From Herbaspirillum aquaticum (lineage in GTDB: Bacteria; Pseudomonadota; Gammaproteobacteria; Burkholderiales; Burkholderiaceae_D): 64,000 nucleotides of DNA. Every line of letters starts with the position of its first letter. The stretch's first letter is position 1. The stretch is from positions 62,001 through 126,000 of the forward strand of contig NZ_NJGV01000004.1 in the NCBI RefSeq assembly GCF_002213425.1, written 5' to 3'. Below are positions 1 through 9,850 of this stretch, piece by piece. The notes beneath the pieces were generated by a model. The model ran no database searches. It saw nothing but the letters and a program-made list of their open reading frames with translations, and had not been told where the DNA came from. Position numbers and translations under genes: made by a program.

Positions 1-20
1 TGGAATCTGGAGAAAACATC

Positions 21-1004
21 GTGTCCGCCAACAAGAACAAGAGCATTCATTCCCCGCGCCGCCGCACCCTGCAGCGCCTCTCGGCCATCGCCCTGGGTGC
101 TCTGGCCTTTACCCTCGGTGCTGCGCCGGCCCAGGCGCAGGAAACCAAGCTGCTGCGCATCGGCTACCAGAAAGCCGCCAATACCCTGGTGCTGCTCAAA
201 GCCCACGGCGCGCTGGAAAAGCGCCTGCAGCCGCTGGGCGTGGAAGTGAAGTGGGCCGAGTTCGCGGCCGGTCCGCAACTGCTGGAAGCGCTCAACGTGG
301 GCTCGGTCGATTTCGGCTACGTCGGTGAAGCACCGCCCGTCTTTGCCCAAGCGGCCGGTGCCGACTTTGTCTACACCGCCTATGAAATCCCGACCCCGGA
401 CGCCGAAGGCCTGCTGGTGCAAAAGGATTCACCCATCAAGAGCGTGGCCGAACTGAAGGGCAAGAAGATCGCCTTCAACAAGGGTTCGGACGTGCATTGG
501 TTGGTGGTGGCCTTGCTCAAGAAAGCGGGCCTGCAATACAGCGACATCCAGCCCGTCTACCTGGCCCCGGCTGACGCCCGTGCCGCCTTCGAGCGCGGTG
601 CGGTCGATGCCTGGGCGATCTGGGATCCGTTCCAGGCCGCCGCTGAAAAACAGGTCGGCGCACGTCGCCTGGCCTCGGGTGTGGGCGCGGTCAGCCACCA
701 CCAGTTCTTCCTGAGCGCACGTCCCTTCGCGTCCAAGAACCCGCAGGTCCAGAAGATCCTGCTCGAAGAGATCACCCGTGAAGGCGAGTGGGTCCGTACC
801 CACACCGCTGAAGCCGCCGCCCAGCTGGCGCCCATCCAGGGCCTGGATGCCGACATCATCCAGACGGGCTTGAAGCGCTATGCCCACGTCTACAAGCCGG
901 TCGACGCCCAGGTGCTGGCCGAGCAGCAGAAGATCGCCGACGCCTTCTTTGAACTCAAGCTGATCCCCAAGCAGCTCAAGGTCAGCGACGCCGTCCTCAA
1001 ATAA
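21..1004 (+). CDS. ssuA: SsuA, aliphatic sulfonate ABC transporter substrate-binding protein
   Basis: Periplasmic receptor that captures alkanesulfonates for import as a sulfur source. The 327-residue product starts at GTG with GGAG 8 nt upstream. It has a twin-Arg/hydrophobic export signal (residues ~13-40, ending APAQAQ) followed by the NMT1/SsuA-type fold (LLRIGYQKAANTLVLLKAHG, then the GSVDFGYVGEAPPVFAQ segment typical of the family). First gene of a same-strand run ssuA-ssuD-ssuC-ssuB-ssuF; an ssuE reductase, if present, would lie upstream of the window. The neighbours make taurine or nitrate binding much less likely. Confidence 0.93.
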   Translation: MSANKNKSIHSPRRRTLQRLSAIALGALAFTLGAAPAQAQETKLLRIGYQKAANTLVLLKAHGALEKRLQPLGVEVKWAEFAAGPQLLEALNVGSVDFGYVGEAPPVFAQAAGADFVYTAYEIPTPDAEGLLVQKDSPIKSVAELKGKKIAFNKGSDVHWLVVALLKKAGLQYSDIQPVYLAPADARAAFERGAVDAWAIWDPFQAAAEKQVGARRLASGVGAVSHHQFFLSARPFASKNPQVQKILLEEITREGEWVRTHTAEAAAQLAPIQGLDADIIQTGLKRYAHVYKPVDAQVLAEQQKIADAFFELKLIPKQLKVSDAVLK

Positions 1005-1052
1005 ACAACACTGACATCGAACACCTCTAGTCCAGCAGCACAGGAGTCAAGC

Positions 1053-2204
1053 ATGAACGTTTTCTGGTTTATCCCTACCCACGGCGACAGCCGCTACCTC
1101 GGTACCTCCGAAGGAGCGCGCCCGGTGACCCACGACTACATGAAGCAGGTCGCCGTGGCGGCCGATACCCTCGGGTATGACGGCGTGCTGCTGCCCACGG
1201 GACGTTCCTGCGAAGACGCCTGGGTGGCTGCGGCCAGCCTGATCGATGCGACGCAGCGCCTGAAATTCCTGGTGGCGGTGCGTCCCGGCCTGACCGCGCC
1301 CACGCTGTCGGCGCGCATGGCCGCCACCTTCGACCGCCTCTCCAATGGCCGCCTGCTCATCAACGTGGTCACCGGTGGCGATCCGGTGGAGCAGGAGAGC
1401 GATGGCATCTTCGGCAGCCATGCCGAGCGCTATGAAGTGTCCGACGAATTCCTCAAGATCTGGCGCGACGTGCTGGCCAAGACCCGCACTGGCGAAGAAA
1501 CCAACTTCGAGGGCAAGCACCTGCGTGTCAAGGGTGCCAAGGCACTCTATCCGCCGGTGCAGGCACCGTATCCGCCGCTGTACTTCGGAGGCTCCTCGGA
1601 CGAAGCCATCGACCTGGCCGCCGAGCAGGTCGACGTCTACCTGACCTGGGGCGAACCGCCCGCTGCCGTGGCCGAGAAGATCGCCCGCGTACGCGAACGC
1701 GCCGCCAAGGCAGGCCGCACGCTGCGCTTCGGCATCCGCCTGCACGTGATCGTGCGCGATACCAATGAAGCTGCCTGGCGCGCCGCCGATGAACTCATCA
1801 GCCGCCTGGATGACGAGACCATCGCCAAGGCCCAGGCCAACTTCGCCCGCATGGACTCGGAAGGGCAGCGCCGCATGGCGGCCCTGCACGGCGGCCGCCG
1901 CGACAAGCTGGAAGTGAGCCCCAACCTGTGGGCGGGCGTCGGGCTGGTGCGTGGCGGCGCCGGCACCGCACTGGTGGGCGATGGCCCGACCGTGGCTGCG
2001 CGCATCAAGGAATATGCGGACCTGGGCATCGATACCTTCATCCTCTCCGGCTATCCGCACCTGGAAGAATCCTACCGCTTTGCCGAACTGGTGTTCCCGC
2101 TGCTGCCCCGCGCCCAGCGCGAAGGCCTGCCCGGTCCCTTCGGCGAGATCGTCGGCAATACCGAACTGCCCAAGCCCGCGCCGGTGCGCGTGTCGGCAAG
2201 CTGA
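1053..2204 (+). CDS. ssuD: SsuD, FMNH2-dependent alkanesulfonate monooxygenase
   Basis: Cytoplasmic enzyme that desulfonates alkanesulfonates to aldehyde and sulfite using O2 and reduced FMN supplied by a flavin reductase. The 383-residue length and N-terminus ([17 protein letters not shown]) match SsuD, and the luciferase-like TIM-barrel segments are present ([42 protein letters not shown]). ATG at 1053 follows AGGAG at 1041-1045. It sits between the binding protein and the permease, the order seen in pseudomonad and Burkholderia ssu operons. No reductase gene is visible next to it. Confidence 0.95.
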   Translation: MNVFWFIPTHGDSRYLGTSEGARPVTHDYMKQVAVAADTLGYDGVLLPTGRSCEDAWVAAASLIDATQRLKFLVAVRPGLTAPTLSARMAATFDRLSNGRLLINVVTGGDPVEQESDGIFGSHAERYEVSDEFLKIWRDVLAKTRTGEETNFEGKHLRVKGAKALYPPVQAPYPPLYFGGSSDEAIDLAAEQVDVYLTWGEPPAAVAEKIARVRERAAKAGRTLRFGIRLHVIVRDTNEAAWRAADELISRLDDETIAKAQANFARMDSEGQRRMAALHGGRRDKLEVSPNLWAGVGLVRGGAGTALVGDGPTVAARIKEYADLGIDTFILSGYPHLEESYRFAELVFPLLPRAQREGLPGPFGEIVGNTELPKPAPVRVSAS

Positions 2205-2211
2205 GGCCGGC

Positions 2212-3051
2212 ATGACCAGCGCATCCAATCCCGTGCTCGCCAACACTGCACCGCAGGAGCAGGCGCGCCCCAAGGCTGTTGCCAAGGCGGCCCGCAAGCC
2301 GCGTGGCGCCTGGGTCGGCTGGCTGCTGCCCGTCCTGCTGCTGGTGTGGTGGGAGATCGCCGCGCAGGCCGGCTGGCTGTCCAGCCGCATCCTGCCGGAA
2401 CCGTTTGCCGTCTTGAAGGCCGCGTGGAATCTGTCCGCCTCCGGCGAGCTGTGGCGCCACCTGGCCGTCTCCAGCGGCCGCGCCGCGTCCGGCTTTGCGG
2501 TCGGCGCAGGGCTCGGTCTGGTCCTGGGCCTGCTTTCCGGCAGCCTGCGTTCGGCCGAACTGCTGCTTGATACCACCCTGCAGATGGTGCGCAACATTCC
2601 GGCGCTGGCCCTGATCCCGCTGGTGATCCTGTGGTTCGGCATCGACGAGACGGCCAAGCTGTTCCTGGTCTCGGTAGGCGTGTTCTTCCCGGTCTACCTC
2701 AATACCTTCCACGGCATCCGCTCGGTGGACCAGGGTTTGATCGAGATGGCCAAGAGCTACGGCCTGTCGGGCTGGCCGCTGTATCGCGACGTGATCCTGC
2801 CGGGCGCCTTGCCCTCCATCCTGGTCGGCCTGCGCTTTGCGCTGGGCCTGGTGTGGGTGCTGCTGATCGTGGCCGAGACCATCTCGGCGCAGGCCGGCAT
2901 CGGCTACATGACCATGAATGCCCGCGAATTCCTGCAGACCGATGTGGTGCTGGTGGGCATCCTGCTCTACGCCTTGCTGGGCAAGCTGGCCGATACCGCG
3001 GCGCGGGCGCTGGAGCGCTTCTTCCTGCGCTGGCACCCCGGCTACCAATGA
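2212..3051 (+). CDS. ssuC: SsuC, aliphatic sulfonate ABC transporter permease
   Basis: Inner-membrane permease of the sulfonate importer (BPD_transp_1 family), 279 residues from ATG 2212, 7 nt after the ssuD stop. The frame stays open far upstream inside ssuD, but the usual length and the hydrophilic N-terminus before the first membrane helix (GWLLPVLLLVWWEIAAQ) support ATG 2212. About six helices follow. The EAA-type cytoplasmic loop that docks on the ATPase is IEMAKSYGLSGWPLYRDVIL, followed by P-G. Confidence 0.93.
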   Translation: MTSASNPVLANTAPQEQARPKAVAKAARKPRGAWVGWLLPVLLLVWWEIAAQAGWLSSRILPEPFAVLKAAWNLSASGELWRHLAVSSGRAASGFAVGAGLGLVLGLLSGSLRSAELLLDTTLQMVRNIPALALIPLVILWFGIDETAKLFLVSVGVFFPVYLNTFHGIRSVDQGLIEMAKSYGLSGWPLYRDVILPGALPSILVGLRFALGLVWVLLIVAETISAQAGIGYMTMNAREFLQTDVVLVGILLYALLGKLADTAARALERFFLRWHPGYQ

Positions 3052-3081
3052 CCTGCCCCATGAATGCATCAGGAAACCATC

Positions 3082-3915
3082 ATGCGCAATGACACCCAGG
3101 AACACCAGCAAGTCAGCCGTGCCGCCGGCCGGGGCGTAGGCCTCAGGCTGCGCGCCTTGTCCAAGTCCTTCAGCGGCCGCACGGTGCTGCACGACATCGA
3201 CCTCGACATCGAACCCGGCGAGTTCGTCGCCATCGTCGGCCGCAGCGGCTGCGGCAAGAGCACCTTGCTGCGCCTGGTGGCCCAGCTCGATGGCGCCAGT
3301 GGCGGCGAGGTCCTCTATGAACACGAAGGCAGTGGCGAGCCCGAGATCCGCATCATGTTCCAGGATGCGCGCCTGCTGCCGTGGAAGCGGGTCCAGGCCA
3401 ACGTGGCGCTGGGCTTGCCGAAGCAGGCCGCGCCGCAGGCCCTCAATGCCCTGCGCCAGGTCGGCCTGGACCAGCGTGCCGGCGAATGGCCGGCGGTGCT
3501 CTCCGGTGGCCAGCGCCAGCGCGTAGCCCTGGCGCGCGCGCTGGTCCACGACCCGCAATTGCTGCTGCTGGACGAACCGCTGGGCGCGCTCGATGCGCTC
3601 ACCCGCATCGAAATGCAGTCCCTGATCGAATCGCTCTGGCGCGAACGCGGCTTCACCGCCTTGCTGGTGACCCACGACGTGCAGGAAGCCATCGCCCTGG
3701 CTGACCGCGTGCTGCTCATCGAGGATGGCCACGTGGCGCTGGACCAGCGCATCGACCTGGCGCGCCCGCGCTCACGTGGCCAGGCGCAGTTTGCCGCCCT
3801 GGAAGAAGCGATCCTGGCGCGGGTGCTGCGGCACCCCGGCAGTGAGGCGGCTACAGAGCCATCTGAAGATTTCTTCACGCCACGTGGCGTACATCAGGTG
3901 CAATGGGCGGTGTGA
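3082..3915 (+). CDS. ssuB: SsuB, aliphatic sulfonate ABC transporter ATPase
   Basis: ATP-hydrolysing subunit paired with SsuC. Walker [11 protein letters not shown]-loop [10 protein letters not shown], signature LSGGQRQR, Walker B LLLLDEP and the switch His in [10 protein letters not shown] are all intact. ATG 3082 is preferred over ATG 3064 because AGGA lies 7 nt upstream of it; it gives 277 residues. The product has ~20 extra N-terminal residues before the NBD and a ~40-residue C-terminal tail, common in SsuB. The gap to ssuC is 30 nt, consistent with one transcript. Confidence 0.93.
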   Translation: MRNDTQEHQQVSRAAGRGVGLRLRALSKSFSGRTVLHDIDLDIEPGEFVAIVGRSGCGKSTLLRLVAQLDGASGGEVLYEHEGSGEPEIRIMFQDARLLPWKRVQANVALGLPKQAAPQALNALRQVGLDQRAGEWPAVLSGGQRQRVALARALVHDPQLLLLDEPLGALDALTRIEMQSLIESLWRERGFTALLVTHDVQEAIALADRVLLIEDGHVALDQRIDLARPRSRGQAQFAALEEAILARVLRHPGSEAATEPSEDFFTPRGVHQVQWAV

Positions 3916-4021
3916 GTTTCACCGCATGAAGGTTTGACCCGATTTTCAGTTTTTTAGTCGTATCCCATTTCAACCCATGCGGCGCGGCAGGTGCCGACGC
4001 CGTTTCATCAAGGAGCAGAGC

Positions 4022-4237
4022 ATGACCATTCAAGCAATCAACGTCCGTAACCAGTTCAAGGGCAAGGTCAAGGCCATCATCGAAGGTTCGGTGGTGTCCG
4101 AAGTAGATGTGGAAACCCCGGCCGGTATCGTGACCTCGGTCATCACCACCCGCTCCGTGAAGGACCTGGGCCTGACCATCGGCAGCGAAGTGGTGGCACT
4201 GGTCAAGGCCACCGAAGTCTCGATCGCCAAGCTGTGA
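4022..4237 (+). CDS. ssuF: SsuF, Mop-domain molybdopterin/oxyanion-binding small protein
   Basis: A 71-residue single Mop (molbindin, TOBE-like) domain: MTIQAINVRNQFKGKVKAI at the start, then the GIVTSVITTRSVKDLGL and GSEVVALVKATEVSI strands of the fold. ATG 4022 follows AAGGAG at 4010-4015; the upstream extension in the same frame is Arg-rich and non-homologous. From published work on Pseudomonas putida, a Mop-like gene ends the ssuEADCBF operon and is needed for growth on sulfonates; position here matches. Whether it binds molybdate, another oxyanion or a pterin is not known from the sequence. Confidence 0.85.
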   Translation: MTIQAINVRNQFKGKVKAIIEGSVVSEVDVETPAGIVTSVITTRSVKDLGLTIGSEVVALVKATEVSIAKL

Positions 4238-4244
4238 TCGTCTG

Positions 4245-4286
4245 GCCGCCCCGGCCGGACGCCCCGGCCGGGCGGCATCATTTTTT
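4245..4286 (+). terminator. GC-rich hairpin plus T-run after ssuF
   Basis: GCCGCCC (4245-4251) pairs with GGGCGGC (4270-4276), with further GC pairing inside, and is followed by ATCA and six Ts. It looks like an intrinsic terminator. It lies directly in front of the Shine-Dalgarno sequence AGGAGCAGG of the next gene, so it may only partly stop transcription. Confidence 0.7.
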
Positions 4287-4300
4287 CAGGAGCAGGCCCG

Positions 4301-5137
4301 ATGGCATATCAGGCACTGAAGGCTTATCTGGCCCGCCTCGATGCGCAGCACAGCGGTGGCGCAACGTCCTCCAAGGTCTGGCTGGATGAACAGGGGCGCG
4401 CCGCCGGGCGTTTCTTCAACACCTCGCTGACCTCGGCCTTCCAGCCGGTGCGCAGCTTCGACGATGGCCACATCGTTGCCTGCGAGGCCTTTGCCCGCAG
4501 CCACTCGGCCGTCGACGACGGCCTGCACCTGTGGAAACTGCTGGACCAGGCCGCCAGCGACGACGAGTCGGTGGAACTGGACCGGCTGTGCCGCATGCTG
4601 CACGCCATCAACTATTACCGCCAGGCCGGCGACGATGCCCCCGAGCTTCACCTCTCGGTGCATGCGCGCCTGCTGGCCGCCGTCAACAACAATCACGGCG
4701 TGGCCTATCGCCGCATCCTGGCCGCGCTGGAGCTGCCCCACGATCGCATCGTGCTGCAACTGCCGGTGGTCACGCCCAACCAGCGCTGGCTGCTCAACTA
4801 CGTGCTGGACAACTACCGCCGCAATGGCTTCCGCCTGGGGGTCTCGGCCAACAGCCCGCTGGAAGCGCTCGGCCTGCTGGACAAGGTCAAGCCGGATCTC
4901 ATCAAGGTCGATGCGCGCGAGCTGGCCGATCCCGACAGCGTGGCCTTGCTGCTGCTGCGCGCGGCCGAGCAGGGGGTGCGCATCTTCTTCAAGCGGGTCG
5001 AGAACAAGGAAGTGTTCGACAAACTGGCCTGGTACTGTCAGGCTCTGGCCCAGTCCACTTTGGCCCAAGGCTACCTGTGGGATGTGCCGGCCGCACGCCT
5101 GCCGGACACCTTGCTTGGCCTGAAGGATGCCGCGTAA
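4301..5137 (+). CDS. Degenerate EAL-domain protein, probably not catalytic
   Basis: The 278-residue protein aligns by eye with EAL c-di-GMP phosphodiesterase domains: TSAFQPVRSFDDGHIVACEAF at the EAL position, DLIKVDAREL for the DxIKID strand, and LAQGYLWDVP for the QGYL strand. Key catalytic residues are changed: EAL is E62-A-F, the second metal-binding Glu region reads LQLPVV, and the DDFG loop is LGVSANS. Hydrolysis is therefore unlikely; a binding, scaffold or regulatory role is an inference. The N-terminal ~40 residues match no domain I recognise. It follows ssuF by 63 nt with an intervening hairpin. Confidence 0.75.
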   Translation: MAYQALKAYLARLDAQHSGGATSSKVWLDEQGRAAGRFFNTSLTSAFQPVRSFDDGHIVACEAFARSHSAVDDGLHLWKLLDQAASDDESVELDRLCRMLHAINYYRQAGDDAPELHLSVHARLLAAVNNNHGVAYRRILAALELPHDRIVLQLPVVTPNQRWLLNYVLDNYRRNGFRLGVSANSPLEALGLLDKVKPDLIKVDARELADPDSVALLLLRAAEQGVRIFFKRVENKEVFDKLAWYCQALAQSTLAQGYLWDVPAARLPDTLLGLKDAA

Positions 5138-5175
5138 GGCATACTGCATGAATCATCACTCGCCGCGGGGCCTGC

Positions 5176-5760
5176 ATGAGTCTGACTTCTCCTTCTTCTT
5201 CCACGACACCGGCCCGGCTGGCCGATTTCCGCGTGCTGGTGGCACCGGGCCTCTCCGACAGCGGCCCGGAACACTGGCAATCGCGCTGGCAGCGTCTTTA
5301 TCCCGGCTTCGAACGGGTGCAGCAGGATGATTGGGAAACCCCGGACCTGCCGCGCTGGTCGGCCCGCCTGGGCGAAGTGCTGGCGCGTGATGGCCGCCCC
5401 ACGGTGATCGTGGCGCACAGCTTCGGCTGCCTGACCACCGTGCATCGCACGGCGGCCCTGCAGGCGGCTTCCGAGGGGTCTGCGCATCCCATCGTGGCGG
5501 CCCTGCTGGTGGCGCCGGCCGATCCGGTCAAGTTCAGCCTCAGCGCGGCGGTGCGGCACAAGCTGCCGTATCCGGCCTTGGTGGTGGGCAGCGACAACGA
5601 TCCCTGGATGAGCGCCGAGCGCGCCCGCCACTGGGCCGAGGCCTGGGGTGCGCAGTTCCGTTCGGTGGGTGCACGCGGGCATATCAATTCCGAATCCGGC
5701 CTGGGCGACTGGACCGAAGGCCAGCAGTGGCTGCTGGAGCTGCTCGAACGGATCGCCTGA
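5176..5760 (+). CDS. RBBP9/YdeN-family alpha/beta serine hydrolase
   Basis: A 194-residue single-domain alpha/beta hydrolase. The opening FRVLVAPGLSDSGPEHWQSR and DDWETPDLPRW are characteristic of the RBBP9/YdeN (DUF1057-like) family. The nucleophile elbow reads VIVAHSFGC, the acid is expected near VVGSDNDPWM, and the catalytic His in GARGHINSESGLGDW. No signal peptide, so cytoplasmic. The natural substrate of this family is not established. It ends the run that starts at ssuA and is followed by a strong terminator. Confidence 0.8.
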   Translation: MSLTSPSSSTTPARLADFRVLVAPGLSDSGPEHWQSRWQRLYPGFERVQQDDWETPDLPRWSARLGEVLARDGRPTVIVAHSFGCLTTVHRTAALQAASEGSAHPIVAALLVAPADPVKFSLSAAVRHKLPYPALVVGSDNDPWMSAERARHWAEAWGAQFRSVGARGHINSESGLGDWTEGQQWLLELLERIA

Positions 5761-5788
5761 AGCCTTTTGCTTCACATCCTCCCCATGA

Positions 5789-5830
5789 GCGCATAAAGAC
5801 GGTTTTCAAGCCGGCTTTATGCGCTTTTCT
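5789..5830 (+). terminator. Intrinsic terminator after the hydrolase gene
   Basis: GCGCATAAAG (5789-5798) pairs perfectly with CTTTATGCGC (5815-5824), with an inner CGG/CCG stem, followed by TTTTCTTCT. It separates the ssu-side genes from the sulfate transport operon. Confidence 0.85.
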
Positions 5831-5856
5831 TCTAAGGACATGCAAAAAGCTTCGTT

Positions 5857-5923
5857 CTCTTTATAACTAGCGGGTGCGAATATCGCTCACCTATAGTCGC
5901 ATTTGTAATAATAAGAGAACGAC
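5857..5923 (+). promoter_or_regulatory. Probable CysB-dependent promoter region of cysT
   Basis: A -10-like TATAGT lies at 5892-5897, but there is no recognisable -35 at 5869-5874 (AGCGGG). This is typical of activator-dependent promoters. An AT-rich stretch with TTATAACTAG (5861-5870) sits where CysB binds at other cys promoters. This is an inference by position; the CysB consensus is loose. Confidence 0.4.
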
Positions 5924-6814
5924 ATGTCCGCATCTCCTGTCTCCCTTGCCGCTCCTGCGGCCGCGCCAGCCCGCTCGTCGGGCAGTGCCAACCGGCGCGT
6001 CTTGCCCGGTTTCAGGCTGTCTTTGGGCTTTACCCTCTTCTACCTGGCGCTGATCGTGCTGATCCCGCTGTCGGCGCTGTTCTTGAAGACCTTCACCCTG
6101 ACCTGGGACGGCTTCATCGACGCGGTGACTTCGCCCCGGGTGATGGCTTCCTATCGCTTGAGCTTTGGTGCCTCGCTGATCGGCGCCTTTCTCAATGTGA
6201 TCTTCGGCGGCATCGTGGCCTGGGTGCTGGTGCGCTATCGCTTCCCCGGCAAGCGCATCATCGATGCCCTGGTGGACCTGCCTTTCGCCTTGCCCACTGC
6301 GGTCGCCGGCATTGCCCTGACCACGCTGTATTCGCAGAACGGCTGGCTGGGCAAGCTGTTGGCGCCCCTGGGCATCAAGGTTGCCTTCACCCCGCTGGGG
6401 GTGCTGGTGGCGCTGACCTTCATCGGCCTGCCCTTCGTGGTGCGCACCGTGCAACCGGTGCTGGAAGAAGCCGAGCGCGAGCTCGAAGAAGCCGCCGCCA
6501 GCCTCGGTGCCAGCCGCTGGCAGACTTTTACCAAGGTGATCTTCCCGACCGTGCTGCCAGCGCTGCTGACCGGTTTTGCGCTGGCCTTTGCGCGCGCCTC
6601 GGGTGAATACGGCTCGGTGGTCTTCATCGCCGGCAACATGCCCATGGTCTCGGAAATCACCCCCTTGTTCATCGTCACCAAGCTGGAGCAGTACGACTAT
6701 GCCGGTGCGACCGCCATTGCGATGGTCATGCTGCTGGTTTCCTTCATCCTGCTGTTGACCATCAACCTGCTGCAAGCCTGGACCCGCAAGCGCGGCCAGT
6801 CGGAAAGGACCTGA
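5924..6814 (+). CDS. cysT: CysT (CysU), sulfate/thiosulfate ABC transporter permease
   Basis: One of the two inner-membrane permeases of the sulfate/thiosulfate importer, 296 residues. Characteristic segments are [20 protein letters not shown] (first helix), [31 protein letters not shown] and the EAA loop [23 protein letters not shown] 5924 follows GAGAACGAC. It runs directly into cysW with a 1-nt gap. No sulfate-binding protein gene (sbp/cysP) is present in the window, so the receptor must be encoded elsewhere. Confidence 0.95.
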   Translation: MSASPVSLAAPAAAPARSSGSANRRVLPGFRLSLGFTLFYLALIVLIPLSALFLKTFTLTWDGFIDAVTSPRVMASYRLSFGASLIGAFLNVIFGGIVAWVLVRYRFPGKRIIDALVDLPFALPTAVAGIALTTLYSQNGWLGKLLAPLGIKVAFTPLGVLVALTFIGLPFVVRTVQPVLEEAERELEEAAASLGASRWQTFTKVIFPTVLPALLTGFALAFARASGEYGSVVFIAGNMPMVSEITPLFIVTKLEQYDYAGATAIAMVMLLVSFILLLTINLLQAWTRKRGQSERT

Positions 6815-6815
6815 C

Positions 6816-7706
6816 ATGAGCGCTGCCCCGCAAGCCAATGCGATTGCCCGTGGCGAGCCGCCGCTGACCCCCGGTGCCATCACCGAGCCCTGGTGGGTGC
6901 GTGCGCTGCTGATTGGCATTGCACTGGCTTTCCTGACCCTGTTCCTGTTCGTGCCGCTGGTGGCGGTGTTCTACGAAGCGCTGCGCAAGGGCTGGGATGT
7001 CTACGTGGCGTCCATTACCGAGCCTGACGCCTGGTCCGCCATCAAGCTGACGCTGCTGGCCGCCGCCATCGCCGTGCCGCTGAACCTGGTCTTTGGCGTG
7101 GCCGCAGCCTGGGCGATTGCCAAGTTCGAGTTCCGTGGCAAGAACGTGCTGCTGACCCTGATCGACCTGCCGTTCTCGGTCTCGCCGGTGATCTCGGGCC
7201 TGATCTACGTGCTGCTGTTCGGCCTGCAGGGCTACTTCGGCCCCTGGCTGCGCGAGCATGACATCAAGATCCTCTTCGCCGTGCCGGGCATCGTGCTGGC
7301 CACCATCTTCGTGACCTTCCCCTTTGTGGCGCGCGAGCTGATCCCGCTGATGCAGTCGCAGGGCAGCGAGGAGGAAGAAGCCGCGCTGGTGCTGGGTGCT
7401 TCCGGCTGGCGTACGTTCTGGCACGTCACGCTGCCCAATATCAAATGGGGCCTGCTGTATGGCGTGATCCTCTGCAATGCGCGCGCCATGGGCGAGTTCG
7501 GCGCCGTCTCGGTGGTCTCCGGCCACATTCGCGGCGAGACCAATACCATCCCGCTGCAGGTCGAGATCCTCTACAACGAATTCAACATCACCGGCGCCTT
7601 TGCCGTGGCTTCGCTGCTGGCCTTCCTGGCCGTGGTCACGCTGGCCGTCAAGAGCGTCATCGAATGGCGGCTGCACCAGCAGCACAGCGCCAGCGAACAA
7701 GCTTAA
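6816..7706 (+). CDS. cysW: CysW, sulfate/thiosulfate ABC transporter permease
   Basis: Second permease subunit, 296 residues, pairing with CysT. It shows the CysW landmarks [36 protein letters not shown] and [19 protein letters not shown], and the EAA-like loop [20 protein letters not shown]. It starts 1 nt after the cysT stop and precedes cysA by 9 nt, indicating translational coupling. Confidence 0.95.
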   Translation: MSAAPQANAIARGEPPLTPGAITEPWWVRALLIGIALAFLTLFLFVPLVAVFYEALRKGWDVYVASITEPDAWSAIKLTLLAAAIAVPLNLVFGVAAAWAIAKFEFRGKNVLLTLIDLPFSVSPVISGLIYVLLFGLQGYFGPWLREHDIKILFAVPGIVLATIFVTFPFVARELIPLMQSQGSEEEEAALVLGASGWRTFWHVTLPNIKWGLLYGVILCNARAMGEFGAVSVVSGHIRGETNTIPLQVEILYNEFNITGAFAVASLLAFLAVVTLAVKSVIEWRLHQQHSASEQA

Positions 7707-7715
7707 GGAGTCATC

Positions 7716-8795
7716 ATGAGCATCGAAGTCCATCACATCCAGAAGCGTTTCGGCAGCTTCACCGCGCTCAACGACGTGTCCCTCAATTTCCCCGCGGGCG
7801 AACTGACGGCCTTGCTGGGCCCCTCCGGCTGCGGCAAGACGACGCTCTTGCGCATTATCGCCGGTCTGGAATCGCCCGATTCGGGCCAGGTGCTGCTCGA
7901 TGGCGAAGACGCTTCGGCGCGCCACGTGCGCGAACGCCAGGTCGGTTTCGTGTTCCAGCACTATGCGCTGTTCAAGCACATGACGGTGTTCGAGAACATT
8001 GCTTTCGGCCTGCGCGTCAAGCCGCGTGCGCAACGCCCCTCGGAGGCGGTCATCCGCGAGAAGGTCAAGCGCCTGCTGGAGCTGGTGCAGCTGGACTGGC
8101 TGGCCGACCGCTATCCGCCGCAACTCTCGGGCGGCCAGCGCCAGCGTATCGCGCTGGCCCGTGCCCTGGCCGTGGAGCCGCGCGTGCTGCTGCTGGACGA
8201 ACCTTTTGGCGCCCTCGATGCCAAGGTGCGCAAGGAATTGCGCCGCTGGCTGCGCCGCCTGCATGATGAACTGCACGTGACCAGCATCTTCGTCACCCAC
8301 GACCAGGAAGAAGCGCTGGAAGTGGCCGACCAGGTGGTGCTGATGAACAAGGGGCAAGTGGAACAGATCGGCACGCCCGAGACGGTGTACAACCATCCGG
8401 CTTCGCCGTTCGTCTACGGTTTCCTGGGCAATGTGAACCTGTTCCATGGCCGCCTGCATGAAGGCGTGCTCGACGCCGGCGGTGCGCGCTTCGAGGCGCC
8501 CGGCCACGACGATATCCGCGATGCGGCCGGGGTCGGTTTCGTGCGTCCGCATGATCTGGACGTCGAGCGTTATTCCCCCGGCGCCGAAGGCATCGTGGTG
8601 CAACTGCGCCGCGCGCATGCCATTGGTCCGCTGGCGCAGCTGGAACTGGAACGCGACGACAATGCCGAGCTGATCGAGGCCGTCATCCCCAATGAACGTT
8701 TTGCCCAACTGGGCTTGAAGAATGGCGAGACCCTGGTCGTGCGTCCGCGCCGCCTGCAGGTCTTTGCGCAGCAGGATGGGGGGCAGGCACGATGA
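7716..8795 (+). CDS. cysA: CysA, sulfate/thiosulfate ABC transporter ATPase
   Basis: A 359-residue importer ATPase with Walker [10 protein letters not shown], signature [15 protein letters not shown], Walker [17 protein letters not shown] and switch His in [10 protein letters not shown]. After residue ~235 it has the C-terminal regulatory (TOBE-like) extension usual for CysA, including [19 protein letters not shown] lies just upstream of the ATG. The stop overlaps the start of the following regulator (ATGA). Confidence 0.95.
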   Translation: MSIEVHHIQKRFGSFTALNDVSLNFPAGELTALLGPSGCGKTTLLRIIAGLESPDSGQVLLDGEDASARHVRERQVGFVFQHYALFKHMTVFENIAFGLRVKPRAQRPSEAVIREKVKRLLELVQLDWLADRYPPQLSGGQRQRIALARALAVEPRVLLLDEPFGALDAKVRKELRRWLRRLHDELHVTSIFVTHDQEEALEVADQVVLMNKGQVEQIGTPETVYNHPASPFVYGFLGNVNLFHGRLHEGVLDAGGARFEAPGHDDIRDAAGVGFVRPHDLDVERYSPGAEGIVVQLRRAHAIGPLAQLELERDDNAELIEAVIPNERFAQLGLKNGETLVVRPRRLQVFAQQDGGQAR

Positions 8796-9727
8796 ATTTC
8801 CAGCAGCTGCGTTCCATCCGCGAGGCCGCGCGCTGCGGTTTCAACCTGACCGAAGTGGCCAATGTACTGTTCACCTCGCAACCCGGCGTGAGCCGCCAGA
8901 TCCGTGAGCTCGAAGAAGAACTGGGCGTGGAAATCTTCGAGCGCAACGGCAAGCGCCTGACCGGCCTGACCGAACCCGGCAAGGGCATCCTCGGCATCGT
9001 CGAGCGGCTCCTGCTGGAAGCCGAGAACCTGCGCCGCGCCAGCAAGGAATACGCTGGCGAGCAGAGCGGTACGCTCTCCATTGCCACCACCCACACCCAG
9101 GCGCGCTACGTGCTGCCGCGCGTGGTGCAGGCCTTCCGCGACGCCTTCCCGCAGGTGCGCATCGCCCTGCAGCAGAGCGCCCCGGAACACATCGCCGAAT
9201 GGGTCATCTCGGGCAAGGCCGACATCGGCATCGCCACCGAAGGCCTGTCGCAGTTCAAGGAACTGGTGTCCTTCCCCTGTTACACCTGGAGCCACGTGAT
9301 CGTGGTGCCGCAAGGCCACCCGCTGTTGGGCGTGGAACAGGTCACGCTGGAAGACCTGGGCACCTGGCCGCTGATCACCTATGACGTCGGCTTTACCGGC
9401 CGCGGCCATATCGACGAAGCCTTCCGCCAGGCCGGCATCGAGCCCGACATCGTGCTTACCGCCATGGATTCGGACGTGATCCAGCAATACGTCTCGCTGG
9501 GCATGGGCGTGGGCCTGGTGGCCTCGATGGCGGTGGACCAGGGCAAGCACACGGAGATGGTGGCCATCAATGCCTCCCACCTGTTCAAGGCCAACATCGC
9601 CCGGTTGGCGGTACGGCGCGGTGCCTACCTGCGCGGCTATGCCTTCGATTTCATCCAGCAGTTCGCTCCGGACCTCAAGCGCGCCGATATCGTCAATGCG
9701 CTCAATGAGGCCAACGCCCAAGTTTGA
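8792..9727 (+). CDS. cysB: CysB-family LysR-type regulator of sulfur metabolism
   Basis: A 311-residue LysR-type regulator. The N-terminal winged helix [20 protein letters not shown] is diagnostic of CysB/Cbl, and the effector domain holds the conserved [10 protein letters not shown] and the GHPLLG and TYDVGFTGR segments. CysB activates sulfate assimilation with N-acetylserine as inducer. It overlaps cysA by 4 nt, an arrangement found in betaproteobacteria. Cbl- or SsuR-like paralogues have the same architecture, so the exact ortholog (CysB versus SsuR) is not certain. Confidence 0.87.
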   Translation: MNFQQLRSIREAARCGFNLTEVANVLFTSQPGVSRQIRELEEELGVEIFERNGKRLTGLTEPGKGILGIVERLLLEAENLRRASKEYAGEQSGTLSIATTHTQARYVLPRVVQAFRDAFPQVRIALQQSAPEHIAEWVISGKADIGIATEGLSQFKELVSFPCYTWSHVIVVPQGHPLLGVEQVTLEDLGTWPLITYDVGFTGRGHIDEAFRQAGIEPDIVLTAMDSDVIQQYVSLGMGVGLVASMAVDQGKHTEMVAINASHLFKANIARLAVRRGAYLRGYAFDFIQQFAPDLKRADIVNALNEANAQV

Positions 9728-9789
9728 GCCGGGTGGCGTCTGAGGTCGCAGTATAGCTGTACCGGGCCAGTTTCCCCGAGTGTCAGTAA

Positions 9790-9828
9790 AAAGGCCGGAC
9801 AGTGTTTGTGCACTGTCCGGCCTTTGTC
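9790..9828. terminator. Bidirectional 15-bp terminator hairpin
   Basis: AAAGGCCGGACAGTG (9790-9804) pairs without mismatch with CACTGTCCGGCCTTT (9811-9825) around a 6-nt loop. The AAA/TTT flanks suit termination on both strands. It lies between the cysB-type gene and the convergent small gene. Confidence 0.85.
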
Positions 9829-9850
9829 ATGGCGAGCAGGGTAGCGTCGC

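Noticed and set aside
6762-8708. 648-codon minus-strand open frame opposite cysW and cysA
   Set aside because: Spans two unrelated real genes and their boundary; no start signals and no domain resemblance.
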